The notes below the pieces were generated by a model. The model made no database searches and was not told where the DNA came from. It was given only the letters and a program-made list of their open reading frames with translations. Of a stretch of DNA of 64,000 nt, positions 1-12,102 are shown one piece after another (the first letter of the stretch is position 1; each line of letters opens with the position of its first letter). Source of the stretch: Pythium myriotylum. Its lineage: Eukaryota; Oomycota; Peronosporomycetes; Pythiales; Pythiaceae. Both the position numbers and the translations under genes were made by a program. Location: contig JALJCQ010000016.1 of assembly GCA_023091665.1 (NCBI GenBank), forward strand, positions 248,001-312,000, given 5' to 3'.

Positions 1-3000
1 ACCACTCTCGCTGAAGTTGTCATCATCGTCATCATAATCCATATTATCCATCATCGCTTGAAACGCTGCCTGTTGTCGAGCCATGGCTTCAAGAGCTCTT
101 TTTCGAGCCTCCTCCTTTCGCTGCTCTAGTGTTACGTGGGGTTGACCAGAACTTTGATCACCAGAAGCGTCGGCTCCGGTCGAGTTGGGCTTGTTCTCTA
201 GTTCGCGTTTCTCGTGTTTTAGCTGATTCAGCACCTTTGCGCATTCTGCTGAGCATTTCTCGAGTTCGTTCATGATCCACTCAACAGTATTCATCTGATC
301 ATCATCCAGAAGAGAGTGTGGAGACACAATGGTCGATAATGACCAAAGCTGAGATATCACAGAAGAGTCACCCATACTCGCGATTTTCGCGCACAAAGAT
401 AACCAAAACTTGTCTTGACCACCCTGCATTTTCTCCGAGTCCTCAGCTGCGTATATCCCATAAACGAGGAGATGGAGCGTTGTAGAAATAACGGCATCCG
501 ACACCGAAGCACTTGAGTTTGGTATTCCATTGTCGTCATCGGACACCGTGTCTTGAATCATTTTCCAGAGTATCACATGGATGATTGTTACTGTAGCTTC
601 GCTCATCAATATTTCACGAGCATGTCGAAGAAAGGACAGAGGGCGACGCATACGTTGGAGTGGCGGACTTCTGGACGAGGGTGCACAAGTTCTCTGTCGC
701 TTGACTTTGCGATAAGTTGTCCAACGATCGCGCGCGAGCTCGTGGGCTTCACGATTCAGGTGCAAGAAATAAGGATTGTAGGTCTCCAATAAGCCATCCT
801 TTAATTCGTAACGCCCAGGATCAAGACCCGATGGAGGGGTGAAGTCTGCAACCCGACTCAAGACTTCCTCAAGCTTCGCGACAGAAACATCGTCTTGACC
901 CGTCGGGAGCATAGCGACATCGAAAAGTTTGCTAAATGAAGACGGTTTTGCACACAAATGTTGGAGCATCTCGTCCTCCATAAAGAGACTTTCGTACGCA
1001 TCCCCAGCTGCACTTGGAAGGCTAGTACCGAGAACAATAATGAGTCGTAAAAATTCCTCCACCATCTGGAGTTGTTGCTGATCATCAACACCAACTTCCC
1101 GTGGTGTATAACCCAAATCCCCGACAACGTTGGGCACGCTGTTGACGAAAAACTCGCCAATTTGGAATCGATCAACCATCAGTGCCACTAGAGCGTCTGG
1201 CCCAAGAAGCAGGATCCCAACCTGAAGCAAGAATACATCTGCATCTCGGTAGTGCACGCAATACGGTAGTGCTGAATAGTTGTAGAGCTGAGCCATCATA
1301 TTCTCCTCACCATTGCGTCGCCAAAGGTTGGATTGAATTTGTGACGCCATGACTAGGCTGCGAAGAGGTAGCTCCAGAATCTCCATCCTCTGGTTGAATG
1401 TGAGGTCATCAAGAGCAAACGTTGAAACGAGACTTTCAGAATCAAGCACATCTTGAAACCAAGTCACATGGATGGATACATGCCGAATAGATGCAGCCAA
1501 AAACCGATGAAGTGGCACGTGGAGAGACGTTGGGCACACGGACACATTGAAGTCGTACACATCATACGCAGTTGTCACGGCGAGTGAGTTACTTGCTCGA
1601 AGCAATTGAATTGGCTTGATTGTCTTGGTTTTGACCGTGCGGTTGATTGTGTGTGACGAGTCTAGAACGGCCTCAATCACGAATTGCGAGATATGCGCGA
1701 CCACTTGCTTCCGGTTGGCTAGCGTCTCCGGAGTTATGCCGTTCCACGATACTGGAAAGATCGAATGAATACGAATGCCAAGGTTGAACATTGAGAGCCA
1801 AGAGTCCGATTCATACTCCACGTGACTTTGGTGGATACCTCTCCTCGTTTGGAGGTCTCCATTTTGAAGCACTTTCAGCGATCCGATCCACAGTGCGAGG
1901 TTCCGATCATCGCATACGAGTTCATTCGGCATTGCACCAACGTTGAAAATGTACTCGAGGTCGTCAATGCAATGCTTGTACTTCTGGCTGCTGAGTGCTG
2001 GATGATCGACATCCAATGCCCACTCGGAACTTGACGTGTCATCCGATACCTTCTTGACTGCTGATGTGAGAACACGTTCTGTTGCAGCCAGAATTTCGTA
2101 TGCAAGTTGCGGCTTCCTGGGATCTTTCTCGACTTCACAACGCGTGTACTCCTTGACGAGCTGGGGAACCGTCAGAAACTGTACAGCGAAATCAAAAATT
2201 GACTCAGGGGATGTTCCGAGGCCTTTCAAGTAGGACTCAGTCATAGCTCCGTACGAGCTCGCGTATGCCTCAAGCATGCATTTCCGGAAAGTTTTGTTGA
2301 GCATGTGTTCACGAAGCAACGCATGGCCGAGGTGTGCAACACGTTTGCGAAGTGCACAATCCCATCTCACCATGAAAGCAAGTAAAGATTCAGGAGCCTT
2401 GGGGTCCCGAGGCCCGAAAAAACGCTCAACAACAGCAGCACATCCATCTCGAATAGATTGATGACTTCCGTACGCGCGTGTTAGGGTCAATGACTTCATC
2501 AGTTCAGTAATCAGCACATTGTCGCATTGCTGAGCACGACGAAGCGGGAGTGCAGCGACATTATCAGCGTTCTCGAAGCAGAACAGGTTGCCGAATGAAC
2601 GTTCCATGCGAGTCAACCAAGTCTTCAGATTACCTTGGTCGCATGCCGTGACGTTCTCAAGTATATCAGCCGCCGTCGAATGTAGACGAAGTCGGTACTG
2701 CTTCAGGAAGGTAGATAAACTGACACCTTCAGCAAATATGAAGGATATGCCTTCCGGCGGTCCCAGACGGCTTCCGCGCTGCTTGCGCAGACAGTCCGAG
2801 ACGATCTCATACAAGCCATCGGATGCCATACTGATGCTGCGAAGCCACTCAAGGATCGAAGCAACTCGATCCATATGCTTCTCCCACCAGACTGGCGCAA
2901 CAGAGATATTCAGGGAGCCACGAACCAGTTTACCCACTGGGGCAACGCACTTGATCATATCCATTTTGGCCACTACTGAGTCTCCGTTGCGATCGGCATC

Positions 3001-4213
3001 ACTGACGGTAGTACGCGCCTCAAGTTTCCCGCAGTCCAACGCATCACACAATGAGTTAATAACATCCCCCAACGTGTGGACATCGTCGTTATGAAGCCGG
3101 ATAGCGAGTTGTTGCGGTTTAGGAGGCCCGATTTGGGTCGATGGCGCTAAGGCTGGTGCCTCTATTGCTGGAGATATTCTTCTTGCGCCGGTCTGACGAG
3201 AACGCCGACGATTTTCGACTGGCACCGACACTGAGGCGATGTGAGGTGATGCTGTACCAACTGACGTGCCAGTAGTCGACGCTGTCAATTCCGCGAGAAC
3301 AGACGGGGGAACCTTGCGTGTTAGAACTTCAACTGCCTCAGCAAACTCGAACCCCTGGTCAATGCCAAGGAAGACTTGATGGACGAACTCCACGACGGAC
3401 TCGATGACAGAAGGTGCGGTTGACTGAAGTGCCTTCGGAAGGCTCGTTTTCTTGAGGTCTCCGTGGTCTTCCTCTGCTCCCGGGTGACGTGAGCAAAAGC
3501 CAGATCGTTTCCAGGCCTGTGTAAAGCAACCATTGCGTTAGTGTTGAAAAATATTAACGAGAAATAGTCTCAAATTGCATGCGCACATGATGATCACCAC
3601 AATCGCACGAACTACCCGCCGTTGTTCGTTGGAAGTAAACATCATGGCCAGAGTGATCGCTGCATACATAAACACATTCGCAGTGAGAAATTGTACCCAA
3701 TACCTGCTAGACCAACGTCCAAACATACCCATGCATGAAGCAATCTTTGCAGATCACGCAAGTTGAATCGACTTGGCAGTTGCGACAGCTATACGCGATC
3801 TCGTCGGCCGAAAAGATGACGCCGCACACGCGCTTCCGCGACGCCGAGGTCAGGCGAGACAAGATCTGGCTCGGCGCAGCACTTTTGTCCTTACCGGATG
3901 CGCACTGCGCCACCAGCATCGAGTCGAGGAACGACACGACGCCCACGCTGTCCACTTTCTCGGCCAGCGCTCGCGCTCCATCGTCGTCGTCCAGCGTCGA
4001 CGTGTGAAGAGCGAGACCGGCGCGGGTGGCATACGCCACGAGTCGCTGCAGCTTGTCGTCGGGCGTCATCTCTGTCGGGGCCATCGTCGCGGCAGCTTCC
4101 TCGAGCGCTGCGGCGGCCGCCGAGGCCACCGCGCTTTGCTTGGCCGCGGCCTTCTCCACGGCCTTGCGGCTCGCGGCCGTGGCCTTGGCCTTCTTGCCTC
4201 GCAACGCCACCAT
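1..4213 (-). CDS. UBR1: UBR1-type N-recognin E3 ubiquitin ligase (partial, runs off window start)
   Basis: Recognises destabilising N-termini in the N-degron pathway and ubiquitinates them. Three exons: 4213-3729, 3659-3587, 3516 to beyond base 1; introns are 69 and 70 bases. The joined exons give a complete UBR box near residues 132-195: CGVIF, then CRNC, CVICKDCF, a CDCGD core, and AWKRSGFCSRHPG, split by both introns. A ClpS-like segment with LHNDDVHTLGDV follows near residue 325, which binds bulky hydrophobic N-ends in this family. The winged-helix region contains VPLHRFL and an IQSNLWRRNG stretch typical of UBR1/UBR2. Downstream is a basic helix rich in Arg, Lys and Gln followed by an Asp-rich run. 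About 1,360 residues are visible; family members have about 1,750-2,000, so the RING and C-terminal cap should lie outside. The N-terminus is Ala/Lys-rich and low in complexity. Family assignment is secure; the UBR1 versus UBR2 distinction is not meaningful here. Confidence 0.93.
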
Positions 4214-4571
4214 CGTCCGCGAGTTTCCCTTGGTACGTTGCTAGTTGGCGTTGCCCTCCCCAATACTGCGCGCTCCAGTCCACCCCATCAACCAATGCTG
4301 AAGAAAGAGACCTTCGAGCGACCTTCGGAACACATCCACAGAAGAACCCAGAACTGTTCGGCGACCTTTCGCAACCAGAGATCCAAGGTGCAAGGCAGTT
4401 TCCTGACCTGAATCAGCGGTTGATACCAGGGGCCGAGAACTAAACTGCCTTGCGACGCCTTCTTCACATGATCCGTGCTTGTAGTTGAGCTGGATAACTA
4501 GAAAAGCGCATTCAAAGTGAAACCAGTGGGGAGGCTTCGTCGTGATTGACGGCGTAATAGCTTTTGACGAA
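4214..4571. other. Divergent intergenic region between UBR1-like gene and coiled-coil gene
   Basis: This 358-base stretch separates two gene starts facing away from each other. It must hold both promoters. I see no convincing ORF with splice support and no obvious repeat; antisense ORFs here have no recognisable content. Confidence 0.5.
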
Positions 4572-5180
4572 ATGTCCAAGAAGGCCATGCGCGGATGCAA
4601 AGGGGAAGGCATTGAACTCGTTCTGCCTAATCGACCTATACGGGCGTATCGTGCTCTTCACCGAGTTCATCTAGAGAGAATTCGGCAGAATGTGCGTTCG
4701 CAATATTGAACCCAACTTTCCTTCGGAACTCACTCACTCCTAGATCTTCTTCAGAACTGCGTCACTGAACTCGAGCGACTGCTACCAACAGTATTGTACG
4801 GCACACTGAACATAGGGTTGCCACTGATCACTGAAGCACAGGACATCGGAAAGGCACTAGCTTTGCTCCAGCTGTCTTGCCAATACGCCTTCCGTTCGAC
4901 ACAGTTTCTTGATAAAGAGAAAAGGTGAGAATTGAGCTGTTTCTGTACTCGGGAGCACGCTGACGAGGCATTGCTGAGTAGAAGTTTCGAGCAGAAGCTG
5001 ACATGTGAAGCGCAGCGACTTGCCTCGCTACAGCGTTCGAGAAGAATTTTGGCAGATGCGAAAGATAATCTCGAAAGAGAACTGAACATCGTTGATTCCG
5101 CTTTGGACGGGATACAAATGATGGCTCAAGTGTTGCATCCAGAGAATATCCCGTTTATTGCAACCGAAAAAAGAAGGTAG
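4572..5180 (+). CDS. Small coiled-coil protein, unrecognised
   Basis: Three exons joined by introns of about 65 and 57 bases: 4572 to ~4689, 4755-4924, and 4982-5180. The donor GTGCGT with acceptor TTCTTCAG, and donor GTGAGA with acceptor GAGTAG, keep the frame open. The product is about 161 residues and helical. The last exon is strongly heptad-like (EAQRLASLQRSRRILADA). The start at 4572 is the first ATG in a frame that is also open a little upstream, so an earlier exon is possible. No family was recognised. The size and helical pattern resemble subunits of coiled-coil assemblies such as kinetochore, augmin or BLOC-type complexes, but this is only a resemblance. It converges with the next gene, with 81 bases between stop codons. 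Confidence 0.6.
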
Positions 5181-5261
5181 ACCACATGTCCATTGTACTT
5201 GCATCTACTCCAACACATCTAATATCACCCACTTGGAACTGCATCGACAAATGGACTCAAC

Positions 5262-6522
5262 TTATCGAGCAGAGGACGCTGGCTTTGCAGGTCCTTTGCG
5301 CTGGTCTTTCTGCATTTTCATACGAGCTACACGTTCTCGCCTCGCCGCCAACTCCTTCTGTTGGGCTTCTTCGATCTGCCGTCGAGCATCTTCTCGTTGT
5401 TTTCTAGCTGACTCGCGAGCTTGAAGCTCACGTTGTGCCTTCTTCTCTTTCAGATTTTGTGCCACTTCGCGGCGTACATCATGTGATGACGAAGTTGATC
5501 GTTCCCGCGATGATGAGGGAGCCTGTTCAGCCTTGACACGCGCCACGGACGAGTTCGTGCGTGATGGTGGAGAAGGAGACTTGGCCGATCCTTGCGACTT
5601 GACAGACGGCGGTCGTGCAGGAACCTTGCGATAGACCTCTGGTGTCTTCAACTTCGACTTCTTGGTGCTGTCTGACTTCGATTGCTCTTGGTTAGATGAT
5701 GTCGACTTTGGCGGGGTGAGGGTTTCTTGTTGCGGCTGCTGGTGTGTAAATTAGACGGCGATGTTACGGGCAAGCGAACGACGAGCAAGCTCACCTCTAC
5801 CACAGAGTCAAGATCGCTCACTGACATCAAGTCTTCAGGTGTCTCTCGTACAGGCGAAAGCGCAGGCCCAAACTCGCCTATTCCATTGTGAGAGACCCCA
5901 TCATGGAGATGCAGGCTGTGGGCAAGCGTAATATCATCGACAGAGCGGTCACCTCCGATGTCCCTACCCGTCCTTGATGTAGAGAAGTTGTTGCCACCGA
6001 GCTGAAAAAGCGAGACCTCTGAATGCAATTCGTCTTGAACTATCTCGGAAACTGGAGGTGATGATGGAGGAGTGGTGGCTGCCGAGATTGGTGTGGTCTG
6101 TCGGGTAGCGCTCGATAGCAAGCTCGTTAACTCCTCCTGGTTCGAGTCGGAGTTAATTGGCACAGCGTTGTCGCTGGTGTATCCGGCATTGTTCTATAAG
6201 ACGCCTCACCGCTGCTGTTAGTTCAGCGGGTTCAAGCCACCACAAACAGCGTACGTACCGCAAGCTGCGCGATGTGGTGCAGCTTTGCGGCAACGTCTGG
6301 CGGCAAAAAGATATGCTCGCCGTCACTCTGCATGTTGTTATATGCCTCCAAGATGATATCCTCCATGTCCTCCAGCGATGGCAGCGGGTCAGCGGCACCA
6401 TTCGCCTCGTCTTGCGCGTTGAGTGGCTCGCCACCGCCACTCTTGACGCTGGTAGCGAGGTTCGCTTCGTCATCTATAGCATCAGCTGGCGCAGAAGGAC
6501 GGCGCGATTCTGTTGGGGTCAT
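5262..6522 (-). CDS. Mostly disordered protein with C-terminal basic coiled coil, unrecognised
   Basis: Exons 6522-6259, 6193-5795 and 5738-5262 join in phase 0 and give 379 residues. The N-terminal part holds a short ordered-looking segment (LEDMEDIILEAYNNM and an LPPDVAAKLHHIAQ helix). The middle is Ser/Thr/Pro-rich with many possible phosphosites. The last 110 residues are Arg/Lys/Glu/Gln-rich and should form a single long charged helix. The frame stays open upstream of the ATG as far as an AG acceptor near 6615, so an extra 5' exon may exist in the short gap to the NHE stop codon at 6734. No domain was recognised. Architecture is compatible with a cytoskeletal or centrosomal accessory protein, which is only a guess. 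Confidence 0.65.
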
Positions 6523-6733
6523 CTTCTTGTGGAAGCGCTCGTCTGCAGCGAAGGTTCGCGTCCCAGCGGATGGGGAAGAAGCAAGTCGTTCAACGTTGGC
6601 GATGCTGTTCTAATTTCCCAGTCAAAGTCAGCATTCAGCGTAGAACGACGGACAATAATTGTAGCGCGCCAACAATTTTGAGAGGGTGCGGATAAATCAA
6701 TTATTGCAATGTAATTGTGGAGGAGAAAATGTA

Positions 6734-8548
6734 TCATACGACGTTCTCCTTCTTGGACTTGGCGAGGGCTCCGTGGCTGATCGCTGACGACGGACGACGC
6801 ACTGCTGCGTCTGCATCAGCCAGCTCACCACCAAAAATGGGTTGCATATACGAAGCGTCAAATAGACTCCAGGAGCGGAAGAACGCGCCACCGTATGATT
6901 CTCGTCTTGGGTGTGACGACTGGCGACGAATTGCCGGTGGATGAATGGAGCGCAACGACACATCCCACCGATCGTCTTCGTCATCTGAGGTATCTTGGAA
7001 CTGGGGTCTCGGCGTCAGAACTGTGTCAGGGTCAATATCTTCCGAGAGTACAGAGACTGAGTCTGACGCAGAGTCCCGTGGGTGGTGGATACTGCCTCGA
7101 GTGACAACGTAGTGAATGGAGCCTCGCTGTCTACGTCGTGCTTCCGTTTGCGAGTCTGACTGGCGGCGCTGTTGCGTCACATCTGGACTCTCATTGGCAC
7201 TGGATTCAGTGTCGCTCAGGGGGGTTCTCTTCGTTGTGTCCACCAAGTTCAAACACGATAGCAATGGCCCTGTCAGACCTCCAATGACAATGGTTGTAAA
7301 AATCACAACCATGAGCGTTGTCGACTCAATCAGCTTCTTGTGAGAATGACCATGAAGTCCTTTGTACTTCCAGTCCTTGGCGAGGGCAAACGCAATAGAT
7401 CCGCGAAGACCAGCAAACCAAATGACGGACATATACTTGACCGAGATCTTGTCTGCAGCAGACCGGAAGCAGTTGGATAAACCCAGCAGTGGAAATATGT
7501 TGAGGAATCGAGCCACTACACAGGCGAGTAGAGTTAAGCCGATGAATTTCCAATCAATATCGTCCACGCGGAGTGCTGCACCGGCACTTTTCTCCACGTG
7601 GCCGGCGAAGAGCATAACAACTGAAGTTCCCATGAATAGGTACACGAGATTCTCTGCGACGAACGCACTTGTATGGAGCAAATGAGTAAACGAATGCTGA
7701 GCAGACTTGGAGATGGTATGGAAGTGGTAGTGGGCAGTCATGGTTCCCGAGAAGAAGAGAGCAACGATACCGCTGAGGTGCAAGCTATCCGCGATGAAGT
7801 AGGTGAGAAGACTAAAAATCAGGCATAGCGAAATTTCGTATGCGGGGAAGTATCGCAGCGTCGAGAATACCTTGCGCTTCAGCAGAAATGCACCGAACAA
7901 CGTGATCGCCATGCTAACTAACAAAGAGCACACGAACATGCCACCCGTATTGGCCGCCACAAGAAGTAGCTCCTTCACACTGAGTTCGAGGTCTGGTTCC
8001 CACTTCGCAAGAGTCTGATATAACGCAATTGCAACCGCATCGTTCATGACGCTCTCTCCGAACACAAGATTGAACAATAGTGGGGGTGCGTGGAGCTTGT
8101 TGAAGCACGCCAACGTAGCGACGGGATCTACTGCGCTGATGAGCGACCCAAACAGGAAGGCTTCGACCCAAGACAGTGGGGTCACGATGTTGTACAAGCC
8201 GCCGACGTAGAGCGCGCCTCCTGTAACGCAGGTGGCGATTACGGTTCCGAACACAGCAGTGCTCATAATCGCGGGAAAGTTGCGAAAGAAAGCCTGTCGC
8301 TTGATGGAGAAGCCACCTTCGTAGATGATCGGCGGCAGGAGGATATCAAAGAAGAGGTTATTGCTGAGGTTCATGTGGCGATGTAGCGTCTCCTTGCGGC
8401 CGCTGGCCACAAGCACGAGGCCAATGAAGAGACCGAACACGAGCGCGAAGCCGCTCTGCGAGACGACCATGCACGAGTAACGGTCGATCATGAACGAGGC
8501 CATGACCAGCACGAAGAGCATGAGCAGGAGAAGCACGGCGTCCTCCAT
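6734..8548 (-). CDS. Na+/H+ exchanger, CPA1 family, NHE6/7/9-like
   Basis: Electroneutral cation/proton antiporter, probably of endosomal or plasma membrane. One uninterrupted 604-residue frame. About 12 membrane segments cover residues 1-440. Diagnostic motifs are FFDILLPPIIYEGGFSI, SAVDPVATLACF, and GESVMNDAVAIALY, whose Asn-Asp pair is the ion-binding ND motif of electroneutral CPA1 exchangers. A later FAGLRGSIAFALA segment carries the conserved Arg. Residues 440-604 form a cytosolic Ser/Arg/Asp-rich tail with many possible phosphorylation sites, as in regulated NHEs. The motif style favours the organellar NHE6/7/9 branch. The tail ends in KSKKENVV. Confidence 0.93.
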   Translation of the reverse strand: MEDAVLLLLMLFVLVMASFMIDRYSCMVVSQSGFALVFGLFIGLVLVASGRKETLHRHMNLSNNLFFDILLPPIIYEGGFSIKRQAFFRNFPAIMSTAVFGTVIATCVTGGALYVGGLYNIVTPLSWVEAFLFGSLISAVDPVATLACFNKLHAPPLLFNLVFGESVMNDAVAIALYQTLAKWEPDLELSVKELLLVAANTGGMFVCSLLVSMAITLFGAFLLKRKVFSTLRYFPAYEISLCLIFSLLTYFIADSLHLSGIVALFFSGTMTAHYHFHTISKSAQHSFTHLLHTSAFVAENLVYLFMGTSVVMLFAGHVEKSAGAALRVDDIDWKFIGLTLLACVVARFLNIFPLLGLSNCFRSAADKISVKYMSVIWFAGLRGSIAFALAKDWKYKGLHGHSHKKLIESTTLMVVIFTTIVIGGLTGPLLSCLNLVDTTKRTPLSDTESSANESPDVTQQRRQSDSQTEARRRQRGSIHYVVTRGSIHHPRDSASDSVSVLSEDIDPDTVLTPRPQFQDTSDDEDDRWDVSLRSIHPPAIRRQSSHPRRESYGGAFFRSWSLFDASYMQPIFGGELADADAAVRRPSSAISHGALAKSKKENVV

Positions 8549-8725
8549 CTTGACGGCGGAGAGGCAGACGAGGAATGCCGTGGGACTCGAAATGACCCTG
8601 ATTCAGACGGGTCCAGGTGATGGGCCCTACACCTACTCGCAGAACGAGCCCTAACTGGCCAAAAATAACACTAGAGTGAAGCCACGGCTCAGGTTTGATT
8701 TGGCTTAGTGTTGGGGAGTACGGCT

Positions 8726-10118
8726 CTATTTGCGGTTCCTCGTGAGCGGCTTCTTTACAGGAGCTTTACGGAATCGAAAGTAGGCCATGAGAGCTGCAGC
8801 GACACTGAATGAGTACCTACGAGAAAAAGTTATCAACGGTTTGATCTGGCCATTTGGTGAACAAGGAAAAATGACGAACCATGTCGCAGCATAACCCGCA
8901 TGCTTCTCTGGGGTCATGTAAAACTCCAGGTATGAGCTGAGTTTCTTGCGGACAAAGTGATGGAGGGATGGTGAAGCAGACTCGTCTCCGTCGGCTGGAG
9001 TCATGGGTGATTAATAGTGAGTGGTAGAACTGTCGCCGTAAGTGAACTTACCGATAGCATCCAGAATAACTGGGAGGATTGACTCCTCAACACCCATCGC
9101 ATCAGCAAGCTGATCATGGTTGAGATAGAAAAACTGGCGCTTGGAGAGATCATTATCTGGTGTAAACTGGCTTTTCTGCTCAAATGACAGTGTTTAAGAC
9201 GAATGAGACGACAAAGGGTCATGCACATTCCCACCTTTTCTCCGTGGCGCAAGACTCCGAGAATCTTCACAACACCTTCGTCCTCCTTGGTTTTCTGGGC
9301 CATGTGTAGGTCAAGCAATTTGCGTGGAAGCCAGCCACGATTGACGATAACTGGCGAGCTGTTTGATGATAGTAAATCGCTGATAAATAGTCGACTCACA
9401 TGTCAGAATAGGAACATTGAGAACTTACCCTCCATCACGCTCTAGGAGCGAGTATATGTACCCCCCTGACTTCGGTGTTGCGACACTGTCAGTGCTCTCA
9501 GCTGGTGCCGATCTCGGATCTGGATCCATAGCGTACTCGGTCAGTGAGGTGGATACTGAAGGACGTGCGCAACTCGCCCACTTACACAAGTAGAATGTGC
9601 TGCCCTCCTTGTAACGACCTTCGACTCGAATCTGACAAAACTCAGGAATGTCGCTGTCATTCGAGCAATGTTAGCTTCTGCCACAACATCGTGCGGTGAT
9701 CGTTGGGCATCTCACAGGTCGCTAAATGCTGTCGCGTATTCTGGTAAGTCGACGATGGTGTGATGGAGTTGCTTCTTGCGCTCGTCAATCAAACTAACTT
9801 TCCAGAAGTAACGTTGGGTCTATCATAGACAAAGCATCACCAACACATTTCTTCCATACATGGCAAGCACAGCACCAACCTGCCACGAGCCAAGAGCTGC
9901 AGTACCAGCGACCTGCATACCACCACTAAGGTACTAGGACCAAAAGTTCCACGAGCCAAAGAGCTTACGATGACGGAAAAGAACGCCATGCCAGCATAGC
10001 GAGAGAAATTACTCTCCGCCGCGGGCTTCACGCTCTCTGGGGCAGTGCTCGCCCACCGAACGGAGCCCCGCGGCGCGGCAACGCGAAACAGCAACCGACC
10101 ACCTCCACTGCGAAGCAT
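8726..10118 (-). CDS. SURF1: SURF1/Shy1 cytochrome c oxidase assembly factor
   Basis: Inner mitochondrial membrane protein that helps assemble complex IV (haem a insertion into COX1). Nine short exons are needed. The first encodes an Arg-rich, Ser-rich presequence with an RWAST cleavage-like region and the start of the first TM segment. The second gives the LGSWQ motif conserved after the first TM helix. Later exons give ERKKQL, EFCQIRVEGRYKEGSTFYL, YPRS, VIVNRGWLPRK (the family signature), SQFTPDND, and the C-terminal TM region GYAATWYSFSVAAAL. The last join, TG plus GTAC, makes the expected Trp-Tyr of the terminal helix. All segments fall in family order. Its start is 113 bases from the start of the divergent methyltransferase gene. 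Confidence 0.92.
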
Positions 10119-10231
10119 GATGCTCTAGCGATTGTGGACGATTGTTGCCGTCGATTCCATTGATAATCTGTTACGAAATCAGCTGTGTGTTCTTAACACG
10201 ATGGACTGGTGCAACTTCCGAGTCGTCCAAC
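10119..10231. promoter_or_regulatory. Shared bidirectional promoter, SURF1 / BCDIN3D-like
   Basis: Only 113 bases lie between two start codons on opposite strands, so both core promoters and 5' UTRs must fit here or overlap the coding regions. No TATA box was recognised. The assignment rests on gene geometry alone. Confidence 0.5.
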
Positions 10232-11525
10232 ATGACACCCCCGACAATCTCGTTGGAGCTGGCTGACGGTCACGTGCTGGGCAATTTCCATGCGTACTAC
10301 ACCTTCAATCCCGCGCATGAACGCCTTCGTTTCATGGACGCAAGGACGCGAGACGCATTGAGTCGTGCACTGCTCACGAGTGATTGGGAGGAAGACATGG
10401 AACCGGCGACCATCATGGACGTTGGCTGCAACGAAGGTGAAGATGCCCTGCTTCGTGACTTGAGGCAACGCTGTGCATTCTTAAAGCCTTAATTGCGTGT
10501 AGGTGATCTTACGATTGGGCTCTTCAAACACCTGATCGGGGACCCTGGGAATGCCATCACGCCATCGGTTGATGTCGTCTCCTTCAATGGCTCCGACGTC
10601 AGTACGCTCAATGAACTCGTTCAGAAAAACAAGCAAAAAATTGAGTACGCGTTTACAGAGGAAGGTAGCTCAGAACATCGACGCCATTTTATGTGCGAAC
10701 TTCGAATTGATGACGAGCCGGTCGCTCGCAGCGAGGGTGTTTCGAAAAAGGTGGCCAAGGCGAAGGCAGCCACAGAGGCGTTGCAGCATCTTACACAAAA
10801 TGGCACGAGTGATGCCACTGTACCGACGATACGCGAGCCAACAATTCCTACTGCAACTACACAACCTGTTCAGCTCTCTCAGCGGAGACGATTATGTGTG
10901 CTTGGAGTTGATGTAGACGAGGACCTTATCGAGAGGGCAACAAAAAAAGCCATCTCGTCAGACCCCAAGCACTCCGACACGGTTATTTTTGCCCACGCAA
11001 ACGTGATGGAGCGCAGTATGAGTAGCGTGGTGGAGAATTTCCTCACTCAGATCGGCTGTAAACAACAGGATGAGCACACTAGTTCTGCAAGACCCAAACG
11101 TCGACCGTTCACTCTCGTGACTCTCTTCAGTGTTACAATGTGGATCCACCTCAACCATGGCGACGATGGTCTGTGGAAATTTTTGGGGGCAGTTGTTGAC
11201 ATGGCCGACCATTTGATCGTGGAACCGCAGCCGTGGAAATGCTACAGGTTCGACCGTGAAAGAGCTGCCTTGGGGACAACCACTAACACGTTCTCCTCTT
11301 TATTACAGGAATGCAATTAATCGTCTCAGTAGATACAGGGCTACAATTCCTCCAAGTTTCAGCAGCCTCAAAGTTCGCGAAGACATCGTTGAGCGTATCG
11401 ATAGGTTTCTCCTGGATGCGGGACGATTTCACTGCAAGGCAGAGTTGGGCAAAACCAACTGGTCGCGACCGATTCGGCTTTACAGTAGGAAACCGATTCC
11501 AGGCATCGAGTATGTTCCGCGGTGA
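10232..11525 (+). CDS. BCDIN3D-like RNA 5'-monophosphate methyltransferase with embedded dsRNA-binding domain
   Basis: Bin3-type SAM methyltransferases add methyl groups to the 5' phosphate of small RNAs; animal BCDIN3D acts on tRNA-His and pre-miRNA. Exons 10232-10436, 10503-11247 and 11309-11525 (introns 66 and 61 bases) give 388 residues. SAM motif I is IMDVGCNEGDLTIGLFKH (~61-78). A complete dsRBD follows at ~97-160, from LNELVQKNKQKIEYAF to SKKVAKAKAATEAL. The fold resumes with LGVDVDEDLIERA (~193). The Bin3 signature is MWIHLNHGDDGLWKFL and VEPQPWKCYR, nearly identical in wording to animal BCDIN3D. The second intron splits the Arg of WKCYR. The insertion sits between the first and second strands of the Rossmann fold. 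The ATG at 10232 was chosen because upstream in-frame codons lack another ATG. Substrate in this organism is not known. Confidence 0.9.
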
Positions 11526-12102
11526 CTGCTGGTGCAATTCACTTCAGTGGTGCTGGCGGGCCTTTCTTCACTCGAATGCAATAGAATCTTGCCCCGATGA
11601 AATAGTCCACCGGTACAGTATGATTGGCGCCAGGTGACAAGAACACGACAGCTATTAACTAACAAGTTGTCCCCTTCTCACATATCGTGCCCACGTCCGA
11701 TGCAGCGACCATTTCCCTCGAACAGAGTTCATCGAACAATGTTTTTTTGGGTTTGATGTCAATTGCATTAGTGAGCCCGGCGAGGAGTCGAATAGACAGT
11801 TGTGAACTCATGCATTGCAGCAAATGCAGGTGCCACCGCGATGTTCAAAGGATTGGGCCCACATAAAAAAAGGTTCTGGAAAGCAATTTGATTGGCCATT
11901 TGGGGTCTGATGCCGTAGGAGACTTGTTCGCCCTGTGATGAAGCTCTCTTGATTTTCCTGAACAGCACGTTGGCTCTTTCGTGCCAGCGGTCACATTTGA
12001 CGAGACAGTCCGAAGGACCTATTGGTTGGCGCGCGGAAGAGACCTGCCCCTTTGTTTCGATCGTGTCTCGAGGCGGTGAACCGATTTCGATAGAAGATCG
12101 TC
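11526..12102. other. Intergenic region with no supported gene
   Basis: About 577 bases between the methyltransferase stop and the next plus-strand start. A CCAAT-like element on the minus strand (ATTGGTTGG on plus) lies near 12021, a plausible upstream element for the membrane-protein gene. A minus-strand frame stays open from about 12105 to 11768, but has no ATG until its last 43 codons and no recognisable content. Confidence 0.4.
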
